Assembly (NCBI GenBank): GCA_018667335.1
Contig: JABIVD010000049.1
Span: 62,001-126,000 of the forward strand
Source of the DNA: Rhodospirillaceae bacterium
GTDB taxonomy: Bacteria > Pseudomonadota > Alphaproteobacteria > UBA6615
Reading direction: 5' to 3'
DNA: 64,000 nucleotides
Below the pieces are notes generated by a model. It was given only the letters and a program-made list of their open reading frames with translations, searched no databases and was not told where the DNA came from. The translations under genes were made by a program, and so were the position numbers. Positions 27,661 to 36,098 of the stretch are shown piece by piece; position 1 is the stretch's first letter, and each line of letters opens with the position of its first letter.

Positions 27661-28106
27661 AACGCGGTGCCGTTGAAACGATCCTTGGCGCGGTCGTTCT
27701 TTTGATCGCGATCGGATTTGTGTTTTTTGGAGCGCGGTCCATCGATCTGCAGGACGATGATGGCTATCACCTGACCGCGCGATTCCTGAAGGTCGGCGGG
27801 CTCGATCGGGGAAGCGATGTGCGTATCTCCGGCGTGAAGGTCGGTTCGGTGATTGCGCGTACGCTCGATGACGAGACCTTCGAGGCTGTCGTGACTTTCT
27901 CCGTGCGCAGCGACCTTCGCCTGCCGACCGATACCGAAGCCGGCGTGACGGCCGAGGGGCTGCTCGGCGGCAAATATCTTCGCTTGTTCCCGGGTACGTC
28001 GGCTGAGACGCTGGCGCCGCAGGGCGAAATTGCGCGAACCCGCGATTTTCGGGCAATCGAGGATACGGTCTCGGAAATCATCTTCCTGGCGACCGATACG
28101 AAATGA
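27657..28106 (+). CDS. mlaD: Outer membrane lipid asymmetry protein MlaD
   Basis: A 149-residue second MCE protein with the same layout: one membrane segment (about 7-25), then a single MCE domain with LDRGSDVRISGVKVGSV and AEGLLGGKYLRL. This copy is the closer match to MlaD, whose characteristic C-terminal region is RxFRAIEDTVSEIIF-like in alphaproteobacteria. It would sit in the inner membrane and bind MlaFEB to move phospholipid. The immediate upstream copy overlaps it, so the two are made together and could form a mixed ring. DUF2155 follows after 49 bases. Confidence 0.88.
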   Translation: MKRGAVETILGAVVLLIAIGFVFFGARSIDLQDDDGYHLTARFLKVGGLDRGSDVRISGVKVGSVIARTLDDETFEAVVTFSVRSDLRLPTDTEAGVTAEGLLGGKYLRLFPGTSAETLAPQGEIARTRDFRAIEDTVSEIIFLATDTK

Positions 28107-28155
28107 TGTTGTCCGTGGCACCTCTGATGCCCCGTGGCAGCGCAACTGAATTCTG

Positions 28156-28569
28156 ATGCAGAAATTCCTGGCGACCGGTGCACTTGCTCTGATCATTGCG
28201 GCAGGTGCGCCCATCGGCCTGCAGGCCCAGGACGAGAGCGCGTCTTCAGTCGGCGCGGTTCTTCAGGGGCTGGATAAGGTCACCGCCAGAATCTCAACTT
28301 TTGAGGCGCCTTTCGATGTGCCGGTTCGGTTCGGGTCGCTGTTGATCCAGGCCCGCGCCTGTCACAAGGCGCCGCCGACCGAGCCACCAGAGAGTACGGT
28401 GTTTCTCGAAATTGACGAGACGTTTGAAACGGCACGGCCGCGCGATCTGTTCACCGGATGGATGTTCGCGTCGAGCCCCGCAGTCTCGGCGCTCGAGCAC
28501 CCGGTCTACGATGTCTGGGTCGTGGATTGTATGAAGGCCTCGAACTCGGCGTCCGACAACTCCGGCTGA
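28156..28569 (+). CDS. DUF2155 family exported protein
   Basis: A 137-residue protein with a signal peptide (cleavage after LQAQ, about residue 24). The mature part matches DUF2155: LDKVTARISTFEAPFDVPVRFGSL, ARACHKAPPTEPPEST, a FTGWMFASSP motif, and HPVYDVWVVDC near the end, with two cysteines that could form a disulfide. It lies in the standard alphaproteobacterial place after the MCE genes, which suggests an envelope role, but no function is known. Its last 64 bases overlap the end of aat on the other strand. Confidence 0.85.
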   Translation: MQKFLATGALALIIAAGAPIGLQAQDESASSVGAVLQGLDKVTARISTFEAPFDVPVRFGSLLIQARACHKAPPTEPPESTVFLEIDETFETARPRDLFTGWMFASSPAVSALEHPVYDVWVVDCMKASNSASDNSG

Positions 28570-29156
28570 AAATCAGCGTCAACCTTGAGGGCCGCCGCAA
28601 GGCGCTGCTTGTAGTCTGCGCGGTCGATCTCCGTAGCGCCGAACTGGCGTAAATGGTCGGTGACGAACTGGCTGTCGAGGAGTACGAATCCGCTCTTCTG
28701 CAGCCGCGCAGCGAGATGGCAAAGCGCGACCTTGCTGGCATCACGTGCACGCGAAAACATGCTTTCGCCAAAGAATGCGCCACCGAGGCTGACGCCATAG
28801 AGCCCGCCAATGAGCGCGCCGTCATCCCAGCATTCGACCGAATGGGCGAACCCCATCTCGAACAGAGCACTGTAGAGGTGCTCGATTTCATCGTTGATCC
28901 AGGTGTCAGGTCGATTGCCCTGCGGTTCGGCACAGGCGCGCACCGTGCCGATGAAATCGCTGTCGCAGCGTATCTCGAAGGGGCAGGTCCGGATGGTTTT
29001 TCGCAAACGGCGTGGAATGTGAAATGCATCGAGCGGCAACACGCCGCGCATGTCGGGATCGATCCAGTACAGATCGGTGTCGTGCCGACTCTCCGCCATC
29101 GGAAATATTCCGCTGGCATAGGCACCCAGTAGAAGTTGCGGCGTCAGTCCCGTCAT
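28506..29156 (-). CDS. aat: Leucyl/phenylalanyl-tRNA-protein transferase Aat
   Basis: A 216-residue enzyme that adds Leu or Phe from charged tRNA to proteins with N-terminal Lys or Arg, marking them for ClpS. Family blocks are clear: LLLGAYASGIFPM, ESRHDTDLYWIDPDMRGVLP, the acceptor-binding SVECWDDGALIGGLYGVSLGG split across two strands, GESMFSR and LLDSQFVTDHLRQFGA. It begins 9 bases after the accC stop in the same direction, the usual alphaproteobacterial order aroQ-accB-accC-aat. Its 3' end overlaps the DUF2155 gene by 64 bases. Confidence 0.95.
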   Translation of the reverse strand: MTGLTPQLLLGAYASGIFPMAESRHDTDLYWIDPDMRGVLPLDAFHIPRRLRKTIRTCPFEIRCDSDFIGTVRACAEPQGNRPDTWINDEIEHLYSALFEMGFAHSVECWDDGALIGGLYGVSLGGAFFGESMFSRARDASKVALCHLAARLQKSGFVLLDSQFVTDHLRQFGATEIDRADYKQRLAAALKVDADFQPELSDAEFEAFIQSTTQTS

Positions 29157-29165
29157 GCGGCAAGC

Positions 29166-30506
29166 CTAGTCGCTCGCAACGAAACTTTCGAGCCAGTGAA
29201 TGTCATAGTCGCCCGCGATGAATGACGGGTTGCCAGCGAGGCGCTGGTGCAACGGGATCGTTGTGGAGACGCCGGACACGACCATCTCTCCCAGGGCGCG
29301 CCGCAGCCGCATCAATGCTTCATCACGCGTGCGCCCGTGGACGATCAGCTTGGCCACGAGGCTGTCGTAGTAGGGCGGGATGCTGTAGCCGGCGTACAAC
29401 GCGGAATCGACGCGGACGCCGAGCCCGCCCGGCGCGTGAAACTCGTTGATCCGGCCGGGTGAGGGCGTGAACGTCTCGGGGTCTTCCGCGTTGATCCGGC
29501 ATTCGAATGCGTGGCCGTTGATTTTGATGTCCTCCTGCCGCAGGGACATTTCCTCACCCGCCGCAATTCGGATCATCTCGGCGACGATATCAATGTCGCA
29601 GATCATTTCGGTGATCGGATGCTCCACCTGCACGCGGGTGTTCATCTCGATGAAGTAGAACTCATCATTCTCGTAGAGAAACTCGAACGTCCCGGCGCTG
29701 CGGTAGCCGATATCGGCGGCTGCGTCGGCGCAGACCTTGCCGATGCGCTGGCGGGTCGCCTCGTCGAGGATCGGGCAGGGGGCCTCCTCGAGCACCTTCT
29801 GGTGCTTGCGCTGGAGCGAGCAATCGCGCTCGAACAGGTGGACGGCATTGCCCTTGCCGTCGGCGATGACCTGGACTTCCACATGGCGCGGATGGCCGAG
29901 ATATTTCTCGAGGTAGACCGTCGCATCACCGAAGCCGGCCAGCGCCTCGGTCGATGCCATGTTGAATGCGTTCTCGAGGTCCTCGGGGCGCTCGACCACT
30001 TTCATGCCGCGCCCGCCGCCACCGGATGCGGCTTTGACGATGACCGGGTAACCAATGTCTGCGGCGATCGGAACGGCATCCCTGGCCGACCTCACGGCGC
30101 CGTCCGATCCGGGGACGACCGGCACGCCGGCGCGCTTCATCGCGTCCTTTGCGGCGACCTTGTCACCCATCGTCGCGATCAGATCCGAGCTCGGCCCGAT
30201 GAAGGCGAGCCCATGTTCCTCGACGATCCGCGCGAAGTTGGCATTCTCCGAAAGGAAGCCGTAGCCGGGATGAATGGCGTCGGCATCCGTGACAGTTGCG
30301 GCCGACAGGATTGCGTGGATGTTGAGGTAGCTGTCCGCCGCGGGTGGTGGCCCGATACACACGCTCTCGTCGGCCAGACGGACATGCATGGCATTCGAAT
30401 CCGCCGTCGAGTGAACCGCGACCGTCGAGATGCCCATCTCTTTGCACGCGCGATGGATGCGCAGGGCAATTTCGCCGCGGTTGGCGATCAGGACCTTGTT
30501 GAACAT
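29166..30506 (-). CDS. accC: Acetyl-CoA carboxylase, biotin carboxylase subunit AccC
   Basis: At 446 residues it is of standard length. It carboxylates biotin on AccB with ATP and bicarbonate, the first step of fatty-acid synthesis. [17 protein letters not shown] opens the biotin-carboxylase fold, [10 protein letters not shown] is the ATP glycine loop, [13 protein letters not shown] and [11 protein letters not shown] follow, and [16 protein letters not shown] carries the catalytic Glu/Arg. It is the third gene of the minus-strand group aroQ-accB-accC-aat; the carboxyltransferase subunits AccA and AccD are elsewhere. Confidence 0.97.
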   Translation of the reverse strand: MFNKVLIANRGEIALRIHRACKEMGISTVAVHSTADSNAMHVRLADESVCIGPPPAADSYLNIHAILSAATVTDADAIHPGYGFLSENANFARIVEEHGLAFIGPSSDLIATMGDKVAAKDAMKRAGVPVVPGSDGAVRSARDAVPIAADIGYPVIVKAASGGGGRGMKVVERPEDLENAFNMASTEALAGFGDATVYLEKYLGHPRHVEVQVIADGKGNAVHLFERDCSLQRKHQKVLEEAPCPILDEATRQRIGKVCADAAADIGYRSAGTFEFLYENDEFYFIEMNTRVQVEHPITEMICDIDIVAEMIRIAAGEEMSLRQEDIKINGHAFECRINAEDPETFTPSPGRINEFHAPGGLGVRVDSALYAGYSIPPYYDSLVAKLIVHGRTRDEALMRLRRALGEMVVSGVSTTIPLHQRLAGNPSFIAGDYDIHWLESFVASD

Positions 30507-30524
30507 CGGGGCCGCCGGCCTGGC

Positions 30525-30974
30525 TTATTCGATAATGGCGAGAACTTCGCCAAACTCGACCGGCTGGCCGCTTGCGACAGCGATGCTTTGCAACGTGCCT
30601 GCGCGGGGCGCCTTGACCTCGTTGAAGGTCTTCATGGCCTCGATCAGCAACAGCGTCTGGCCTTCGCGCACTGCGTCGCCCGCTTTGACAAACGGTGGGT
30701 CCTCGGGGGCCTGGGCGAGATAAACCGTGCCAACCATCGGCGACGTGACGGCACCCGGATGTGCCGCTGTGTCTCCTGCTGGGGCCGCTGCCGTTGCAGG
30801 CGCAGCGGTAGGTGCGCCGGCAGACACAGGGGCGGGAGCGATCGCGACACCGGGCATCGCCACGCGCACACGCTTGCCGTTGTCCTCATACTCGATTTCG
30901 GCCAGGCCGGTTTCGTTCAGCAGGTCGGCCAGTTTGCGGACGAGGTCCGGATCAATGTCAAAGGGATCGCTCAT
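30525..30974 (-). CDS. accB: Biotin carboxyl carrier protein AccB
   Basis: A 149-residue protein: an N-terminal helix-rich part, an Ala/Pro/Thr-rich flexible linker (about residues 43-75) and the biotinyl domain. The biotin attachment site is Lys115 in [11 protein letters not shown]. coli has EAMKMMN, and a Thr after Lys is common in this class, while Phe at the next position is less usual. The lysine is intact. It lies 18 bases upstream of accC and 3 bases after aroQ. Confidence 0.95.
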   Translation of the reverse strand: MSDPFDIDPDLVRKLADLLNETGLAEIEYEDNGKRVRVAMPGVAIAPAPVSAGAPTAAPATAAAPAGDTAAHPGAVTSPMVGTVYLAQAPEDPPFVKAGDAVREGQTLLLIEAMKTFNEVKAPRAGTLQSIAVASGQPVEFGEVLAIIE

Positions 30975-30977
30975 TCG

Positions 30978-31424
30978 CTACAAATCCATTCGCGCCGCGA
31001 GCGCGGAAATCGCCAGCACATAGCTGTGGGAACCAAAGCCGCACACGACACCGGTCGCAGCCGCGCTGATATAGGATTTATGCCGAAACTCCTCGCGCGC
31101 GAAGATGTTCGACAAATGCACTTCGACGATCGGAATGTCGAGCAGGCGCAGCGCGTCGTGCACGGCGACCGATGTGTGGGTGTAGGCGCCGGCGTTGATC
31201 GCCAGCCCGGCCGCGCCCGTGCGGGCCTCCTGGACCCACGCCACCAGCTCGCCCTCATGATTGGTTTGGCGGAAGTCCAAAGTGAAACCCGCCACCTTGG
31301 CAGCGTCGGCGCAGAGCGCCTCGATATCGGCGAGCGAATCCCCGCCATAGATGCCGGGCTCGCGTTCGCCGAGCAAATTGAGGTTGGGTCCGTTCAAGAC
31401 CCATATGGAACCGTGCTCTGTCAC
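30978..31424 (-). CDS. aroQ: Type II 3-dehydroquinate dehydratase
   Basis: A 148-residue enzyme that dehydrates 3-dehydroquinate to 3-dehydroshikimate in the shikimate pathway. [20 protein letters not shown] carries the active-site Tyr and Arg; [23 protein letters not shown] and [17 protein letters not shown] match the family. The GTG at 31424 is chosen because GGAAGAG lies five bases before it and the length fits the usual 145-150; in-frame ATGs further upstream (31499, 31544) would add a tail with no family similarity. First gene of the aroQ-accB-accC-aat group. Confidence 0.92.
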   Translation of the reverse strand: MTEHGSIWVLNGPNLNLLGEREPGIYGGDSLADIEALCADAAKVAGFTLDFRQTNHEGELVAWVQEARTGAAGLAINAGAYTHTSVAVHDALRLLDIPIVEVHLSNIFAREEFRHKSYISAAATGVVCGFGSHSYVLAISALAARMDL

Positions 31425-31529
31425 CCGACTCTTCCAATCAGCGTGTGGAAGCTCGCCGGTTAACACAGGCCGCGATTCAGGGCAATTGACGTGGGACATC
31501 GATTGGCGGCGATTGGGCACGAATTTCGG

Positions 31530-31557
31530 TTGGTTTGTCGCCAAATTGAACTATAAG
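31530..31557 (+). promoter_or_regulatory. Putative promoter of the ornithine/lysine decarboxylase gene
   Basis: TTGGTT (31530-31535), a 16-base spacer and TATAAG (31552-31557) would start transcription about 28 bases before the decarboxylase ATG. A small hairpin-capable palindrome AAGGC/GCCTT (31556-31568) overlaps the -10. No longer structured leader such as a polyamine-sensing element can be recognised in so short a leader. Confidence 0.35.
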
Positions 31558-31591
31558 GCGGCGCCTTAGCATCCGGCGGAACGGCAACGCG

Positions 31592-32725
31592 ATGACCAAG
31601 AAAATCGAGCGTTTCTTCGACGACGCGGAAACGCGGACACCGTGTCTGGTGGTTGATCTGGACCGGGTCGTCGAAAACCATGCCTGCATGGCGGAACTGA
31701 TGACCTGGGGTGAGATTTTCTATGCCGTCAAAGCGAACCCGGCGCCGGAAATTATCGCGCGCCTGGCGGCGTCCGGCTGCGCCTTCGATGCAGCGAGCCC
31801 GTCGGAAGTCGCGGCATGTCTGAAGGCGGGGATCGCGCCGGACCGCATTTCATACGGGAACACGGTCAAAAAGCTGTCGGACATTTCTTTTGCAGCCGGG
31901 CAGGGTGTTGATCTGTTCGCCTTCGATAGCGTCGGCGAGATCGAGAAGTTGGCGGCGGGTGCGCCGGGGTCATCGGTAGTCTGCCGGGTCGTCGTGTCCA
32001 ATGACGGCGCACGGTGGCCGCTGACCCGAAAGTTTGGCTGTCATTCCGATGAAGCCGTCGCGCTTCTGAAGTGCGCTGCTGGGGCCGGATTGCGACCCGC
32101 AGGAATTTCGTTTCATGTCGGCAGCCAGCAAACCGACCCCGCGCGCTGGTGCGAGGCCATCACACTCTGCGCCGATCTGTTCGCACGCGCCGCAGACGCC
32201 GGCTTGTCTCTTGATGTGCTGAATCTGGGGGGCGGGTTTCCCGTGCCCTATGGCGACGGCGCAGTGCCCGAACTGGAGACGCTGTCCAACATGATCGATC
32301 AGGCGCTTGATGAAGCGTTTTCGGGTGCGCGCCCGCGGGTGATCGTCGAGCCCGGTCGCGCGATCGTGGCCAATGCAGGGGTCATACGCAGCGAAGTGAT
32401 CCTGGTGGCCGAACGCGCCTATGACACGACGGAACGCTGGGTCTATCTCGATGTCGGGCGGTATGGCGGGCTCGCGGAATCCGAAGGCGAGGCGATCCGC
32501 TATCGCATGGATGCCGTTGGCTGCGACGGTCCGTCAGGGCCCGTTGTGGTCGCGGGGCCAACCTGCGACAGCCATGACGTGTTGTATGAGAATGCCATGT
32601 GCGTCCTGCCGCTCGTATTGAAGGCAGGTGATATCGTCACGCTCCATGACACCGGCGCCTACACCTCTACCTACGCATCCGTGGGCTTCAACGGCTTCGC
32701 ACCCCTCGAAGAGCACTACATTTAG
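31592..32725 (+). CDS. Fold III PLP-dependent ornithine/lysine decarboxylase
   Basis: A 377-residue alanine-racemase-fold decarboxylase of the eukaryotic ODC type. Lys47 in FYAVKAN binds PLP; FHVGSQ, LNLGGGFP and EPGRAIV are the phosphate and ring contacts; the catalytic cysteine is in GPTCDSHDVLYE. The last motif is found in enzymes that act on ornithine, lysine or both, giving putrescine or cadaverine, so the substrate is not decided. It is divergent from aroQ across 167 bases. No other polyamine gene is in the window. Confidence 0.92.
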   Translation: MTKKIERFFDDAETRTPCLVVDLDRVVENHACMAELMTWGEIFYAVKANPAPEIIARLAASGCAFDAASPSEVAACLKAGIAPDRISYGNTVKKLSDISFAAGQGVDLFAFDSVGEIEKLAAGAPGSSVVCRVVVSNDGARWPLTRKFGCHSDEAVALLKCAAGAGLRPAGISFHVGSQQTDPARWCEAITLCADLFARAADAGLSLDVLNLGGGFPVPYGDGAVPELETLSNMIDQALDEAFSGARPRVIVEPGRAIVANAGVIRSEVILVAERAYDTTERWVYLDVGRYGGLAESEGEAIRYRMDAVGCDGPSGPVVVAGPTCDSHDVLYENAMCVLPLVLKAGDIVTLHDTGAYTSTYASVGFNGFAPLEEHYI

Positions 32726-32874
32726 TTCGGATCGCCTGCACCAAGTCGCTGATTTCCTGAAGCCGGTGGGAGTAGGAGGGCGCTGCCCTCTCACCCGAAC
32801 AGGAGGGCCGTTTCTGGCCCAAAGTTACCCATCGTCGCGTTCGCGACGAACGACCTTTTCGCCCCTCATCTTGT

Positions 32875-33450
32875 TCAATCGCGTCTGTAGATGCTCATCA
32901 CCACGCCATTCGAAGTGGATGCAGTTTTCCTGAGACCTACGTTCGTGGGGACGGAACCTTCGTCGAATAAGCGTTTTCCCGAACCCACCACGACGGGAAA
33001 CGTCCATAGCCGAAACTCATCAATGAGCTGGTGAGTGAGTAGGGTCTGGAGGAGTTGCGCGCTGCCGTGAACTTGTAGCAGCGGACCATCGCTTTCCTTC
33101 AGTTTCGCGATTTCTGCCGGCACGTCTCCTGTGATTTGCACCGAGTTTTCCCAATCGAGGCCATTTGTGCGCGATGTCGCGACATACTTGGTTGCGTCAT
33201 TGAGCTTTTTTCGATGGGCTGACTCGGGGGCGTTTGGCCAGTACCCGGCAAAGGCATCGTATGTATTGCGACCAAACAGAAGGTCAAACGGTTGCGACAT
33301 CGCCTCGCGCTCTACCTGCTCCATCACCTCGGGCCAGTAGCTGGTTGCCCAGCCGAAGTCACCAGAAGTGTCTTCCTCACGCATGCCAGGTGCCTGCATC
33401 TCCATGACACCGTCGAGCGTGATAAACGTCAAAATGGCGAGGTCTCTCAT
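32875..33450 (-). CDS. Dihydrofolate reductase family protein (RibD C-terminal fold)
   Basis: A 191-residue DHFR-fold protein. FITLDGVME near the start, LLFGRNTYDAFAGYWP, and GSAQLLQTLLTHQLIDEFRLWTFPVVVGSGKRLF match the RibD_C family common in Gram-positive bacteria and on plasmids. The natural substrate of stand-alone members is not known; they are not ordinary folate DHFRs. The gene and its surroundings (about 32830-33590) are visibly richer in A and T than both neighbours, and no operon partner is present, so recent acquisition is likely. Confidence 0.85.
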   Translation of the reverse strand: MRDLAILTFITLDGVMEMQAPGMREEDTSGDFGWATSYWPEVMEQVEREAMSQPFDLLFGRNTYDAFAGYWPNAPESAHRKKLNDATKYVATSRTNGLDWENSVQITGDVPAEIAKLKESDGPLLQVHGSAQLLQTLLTHQLIDEFRLWTFPVVVGSGKRLFDEGSVPTNVGLRKTASTSNGVVMSIYRRD

Positions 33451-33593
33451 TTTCGACTCCCTAGTTCACGTTTCTTTTTCATTTTCGGTTTTTTAGGCGG
33501 AAGTGCTTGAACCGGTATTCCCCAGATGGCTCCTCGCAATCGTCGAGAGTTGAGGTCAGACCGCGTTAAAAGACAGGCTCATGTGGGGATTGG

Positions 33594-34061
33594 CTAGGCC
33601 CCGGTCAGAATACCGGCCCGGTCCTGAAGCTTGGCCAGTAGCCGGTCGAGTGTCGCAGCTTCCCCGGGTTCCAGCGCCGCCAGAAGATTGCGCTCATGCG
33701 CCAGGGCGACCGGTACGATCTTGTCGTGGATCGATTTCCCCTTGCGAGTCAGCCGGGCAATAACGCGTCTGCGGTCATCGGAATCAGAGCTTCGTGTGAT
33801 CAGTCCATGATCGATGAGGCGGTTCATGGCGCGGCTGACCGTGACCTTGTCCATCGCCGTCCTGGCACAGAGTTCCGTCGCAGCATCGGGGCCGAAACGC
33901 CCGAGAACCGCCATCACGCGCCATTCCGGGACCGTCAGGCCGAATTGATCGTGATAGTCGCGGGCAATTGCGTTGCTGACCGTGTTCGAGAGGATCGACA
34001 TCCGGTAGGGGAGGAATGCCTCCAGTGCGAGATGCGGCTTCGCGGAACCGTGAGCGGTCAT
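33594..34061 (-). CDS. MarR family transcriptional regulator (probable hpd repressor)
   Basis: A 155-residue winged-helix regulator. GLTVPEWRVMAVLGRFGP, ELCARTAMDKVTVSRAMNRLIDHGLI (recognition helix) and SSDSDDRRRVIARLTRKG (wing with DxRR) are typical of MarR. The ATG at 34061 has AAGG eight bases upstream; a TTG two codons earlier is possible. It is divergent from hpd, and an 18-base palindrome lies in the hpd promoter, so it probably represses hpd and itself and responds to an aromatic ligand from tyrosine breakdown. Confidence 0.88.
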   Translation of the reverse strand: MTAHGSAKPHLALEAFLPYRMSILSNTVSNAIARDYHDQFGLTVPEWRVMAVLGRFGPDAATELCARTAMDKVTVSRAMNRLIDHGLITRSSDSDDRRRVIARLTRKGKSIHDKIVPVALAHERNLLAALEPGEAATLDRLLAKLQDRAGILTGA

Positions 34062-34070
34062 GGACAAACC

Positions 34071-34098
34071 TTGAAATAGTTACATATGAAACTAAAAT
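34071..34098 (+). promoter_or_regulatory. hpd promoter with MarR-type operator in the spacer
   Basis: -35 TTGAAA (34071-34076), 16-base spacer and -10 TAAAAT (34093-34098). The spacer is filled by TAGTTACATATGAAACTA (34077-34094), a palindrome matching at 16 of 18 positions, the size and symmetry expected for a MarR dimer. Bound repressor would cover the space between the two promoter elements. The palindrome also lies 16 bases from the marR start, allowing autoregulation. Confidence 0.7.
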
Positions 34099-34156
34099 AG
34101 ATAGCTGTCCGCGCCGGGTCAATCGCGCGCATCTCAGGTGACCGGAAAGAAGCAGC

Positions 34157-35233
34157 ATGGCCGACCAGGCGAACGACTTGTGGGAAAACCCGATCGGGAC
34201 CGACGGTTTCGAGTTTGTGGAATACTGCTCTCCCGAGCCGGAGGCGCTTGGTCGTCTGTTCGAACAGATGGGCTTCGCTGCAGTCGCGCGGCATCGCTCC
34301 AAGGATGTCACGCTCTACCGTCAGGGGGGCGTCAATTTCATCCTGAACAACGAGCCGGGAAGTTTCGCTGCGGAATTCGCGCGCGAGCATGGGCCGAGCG
34401 CCTGTGCCATGGCATTTCGGGTGCGCGACGCCGCGGCGGCCTTCGACAAGGCGCTGGACCGCGGCGGCGCCGAAGTGCCCAACCATGTGGGTCCTATGGA
34501 GCTAAATATCCCGACGCTCCAGGGTATCGGCCACAGCCGGTTATATCTGGTTGATCGTTACGGCGCGAAGGGGACGATCTACGACGTGGATTTCGAGCCC
34601 ATTGCCGGTGCGGCGGCGGCGCCCGCGGGGCTGACCTATATCGATCACCTCACCCACAATGTTTACCAGGGCAACATGGACCAGTGGGCCGGCTTCTACG
34701 AAGACGTCTTCAACTTCCGCGAAGTTCGCTACTTCGACATTGAGGGCAAGCTCACCGGGTTGCGCTCACGCGCCATGACGAGCGCGGACGGAAAAATCCG
34801 GATCCCGATCAACGAATCCGCCGACGACAAGAGCCAGATTGCCGAGTATCTCCGCGACTATCGCGGTGAGGGGATCCAGCATATTGCGCTGGGTACGGGT
34901 GATATCTTCGCGGCTGTCGAGGCGTTGGCAGCCCGCGGGGTCAACTTCATGAACACGCCCGATTCCTATTACGAGGCGCTCGACACACGGGTTCCCGGGC
35001 ATGGCGAGGATGTGACCCGGTTGCGCGCGAACAACATTCTGCTCGATGGCGCACCGACCGAAGACCAGGGGCTGCTGTTGCAGATATTCACCGATACGGT
35101 GATCGGCCCGATCTTCTTCGAACTCATTCAACGCAAGGGCAACGAGGGTTTCGGCGAAGGCAATTTCAAGGCGTTGTTCGATGCGATCGAGGAAGACCAG
35201 ATCAGCCGGGGCGTTCTGCGCGACGAGGACTAG
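34157..35233 (+). CDS. hpd: 4-hydroxyphenylpyruvate dioxygenase
   Basis: A 358-residue Fe(II) enzyme that converts 4-hydroxyphenylpyruvate to homogentisate in tyrosine catabolism. It has two vicinal-oxygen-chelate domains; the iron ligands are in the C-terminal one: the His of YIDHLTHNV, the His of GEGIQHIAL and the Glu of IFFELIQRKG. NPDSYYEALxxR-type and TEDQGLLLQIFTD blocks are present. Transcription probably depends on the adjacent MarR regulator. Homogentisate dioxygenase is not in the window. The gene ends in a 4-base tail-to-tail overlap with the glycosylase gene. Confidence 0.95.
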   Translation: MADQANDLWENPIGTDGFEFVEYCSPEPEALGRLFEQMGFAAVARHRSKDVTLYRQGGVNFILNNEPGSFAAEFAREHGPSACAMAFRVRDAAAAFDKALDRGGAEVPNHVGPMELNIPTLQGIGHSRLYLVDRYGAKGTIYDVDFEPIAGAAAAPAGLTYIDHLTHNVYQGNMDQWAGFYEDVFNFREVRYFDIEGKLTGLRSRAMTSADGKIRIPINESADDKSQIAEYLRDYRGEGIQHIALGTGDIFAAVEALAARGVNFMNTPDSYYEALDTRVPGHGEDVTRLRANNILLDGAPTEDQGLLLQIFTDTVIGPIFFELIQRKGNEGFGEGNFKALFDAIEEDQISRGVLRDED

Positions 35234-35886
35234 TCGCCGCTCGCCTCGAGATGGCCGCGTATCGCGGTGAAGACGTCTTCGAACATCTCGGTCGTCAGGC
35301 GGCCCGTGTTCGTGTTGTAGCGCGAGCAGTGATAGCTGTTCATCAGCAGGAGAGGCCGTCCGTTCTGGGCGATCTCATGTTGGGAGCAGTGGCCGAACTT
35401 GAATGCCGATTGTTTGTAGCCGAGCGTCGCGAGGGTGGCGTTGTGGGCGAGCCCGCCGAGCGCAAGGATGACCCGAAGCTCGGTCATGGCATCGAACTCT
35501 GAGATCAGAAATGGACGGCAGGCCTTCACCTCGGCACCGACCGGCTTGTTCTGTGGTGGCACACAGCGCACTGCGTTGGTAATCCGGCAGTCCGCCAATT
35601 CGATGCCGTCGTCGGGCCGTGCGGCGTATGTGCCATGCGCGAATCCGAACTTCACGAGTGTTGGGTAAAGCAGGTCGCCGGCATAGTCGCCGGTGAACGG
35701 ACGCGCCGTGCGGTTCGCCCCCTTCAGGCCCGGTGCGAGTCCGACAATCAGCATGCGCGCATCCGTCGCGCCGAAGCTGGGAACAGGCCCGTTGTGGAAA
35801 TCAGGAAACTTCGCCTGATTGTCCATCCTGAATTCAACCAGGCGCGGACAGAGTGGGCAGTCGGGGGTGGGCGCATCCATGGGCAT
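35230..35886 (-). CDS. Uracil-DNA glycosylase, family 5 (UDGb)-like
   Basis: A 218-residue iron-sulfur glycosylase that removes uracil and other deaminated bases. The N-terminal CPLCPRL begins the 4Fe-4S site, completed by cysteines near residues 99 and 120. Motif A, GLAPGLKGANRTARPFTGD, is of the family 5 type, which lacks the Asn/Asp water activator of other families. The second motif, usually HPS followed by QNT, reads HCSRYNTNTGRLT, so the proline is a cysteine here. Both motifs are otherwise intact. The ATG at 35886 is used; a TTG one codon upstream is unlikely. Confidence 0.88.
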   Translation of the reverse strand: MPMDAPTPDCPLCPRLVEFRMDNQAKFPDFHNGPVPSFGATDARMLIVGLAPGLKGANRTARPFTGDYAGDLLYPTLVKFGFAHGTYAARPDDGIELADCRITNAVRCVPPQNKPVGAEVKACRPFLISEFDAMTELRVILALGGLAHNATLATLGYKQSAFKFGHCSQHEIAQNGRPLLLMNSYHCSRYNTNTGRLTTEMFEDVFTAIRGHLEASGD

Positions 35887-35993
35887 CAATCGCCGTCGAC
35901 TAAAAATACGGTTATCTCATCGGTGTCCGGCATGTCCTGAAATCCTGGTCTGAAATGCTAAAACACGCCAAAGAGATCAGGAAGCCGATGTCT

Positions 35994-36016
35994 CCATTCT
36001 GCGTGGTTTAGAATGG
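35994..36016. repeat. Inverted repeat between glycosylase and folK genes
   Basis: CCATTCT (35994-36000) and AGAATGG (36010-36016) are perfect seven-base arms with a nine-base loop, followed by CGTTTTCC. It lies in the divergent region about 80 bases before folK and could be an operator or a leader hairpin. Nothing else stands out in this 209-base gap. Confidence 0.4.
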
Positions 36017-36098
36017 CGTTTTCCAACGTTTGTCTAGATAACTCGCGGTCGTCGGGCTGTCCAGATGCCGGCAGGCGCGGGCAATTTGGAGAATTTGC

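Noticed and set aside
29511-31463. A 650-codon open frame antisense to aroQ-accB-accC
   Set aside because: Three complete, recognisable genes occupy the other strand. The long frame crosses their boundaries and has no domain.
31425-31591. Structured polyamine-responsive leader before the decarboxylase
   Set aside because: The likely promoter leaves only about 28 bases of leader, too short for the known large alphaproteobacterial element.
32776-32800. GAGGGC/GCCCTC hairpin as a terminator of the decarboxylase gene
   Set aside because: The stem is short and no T-run follows on the plus strand, so termination there is not supported.
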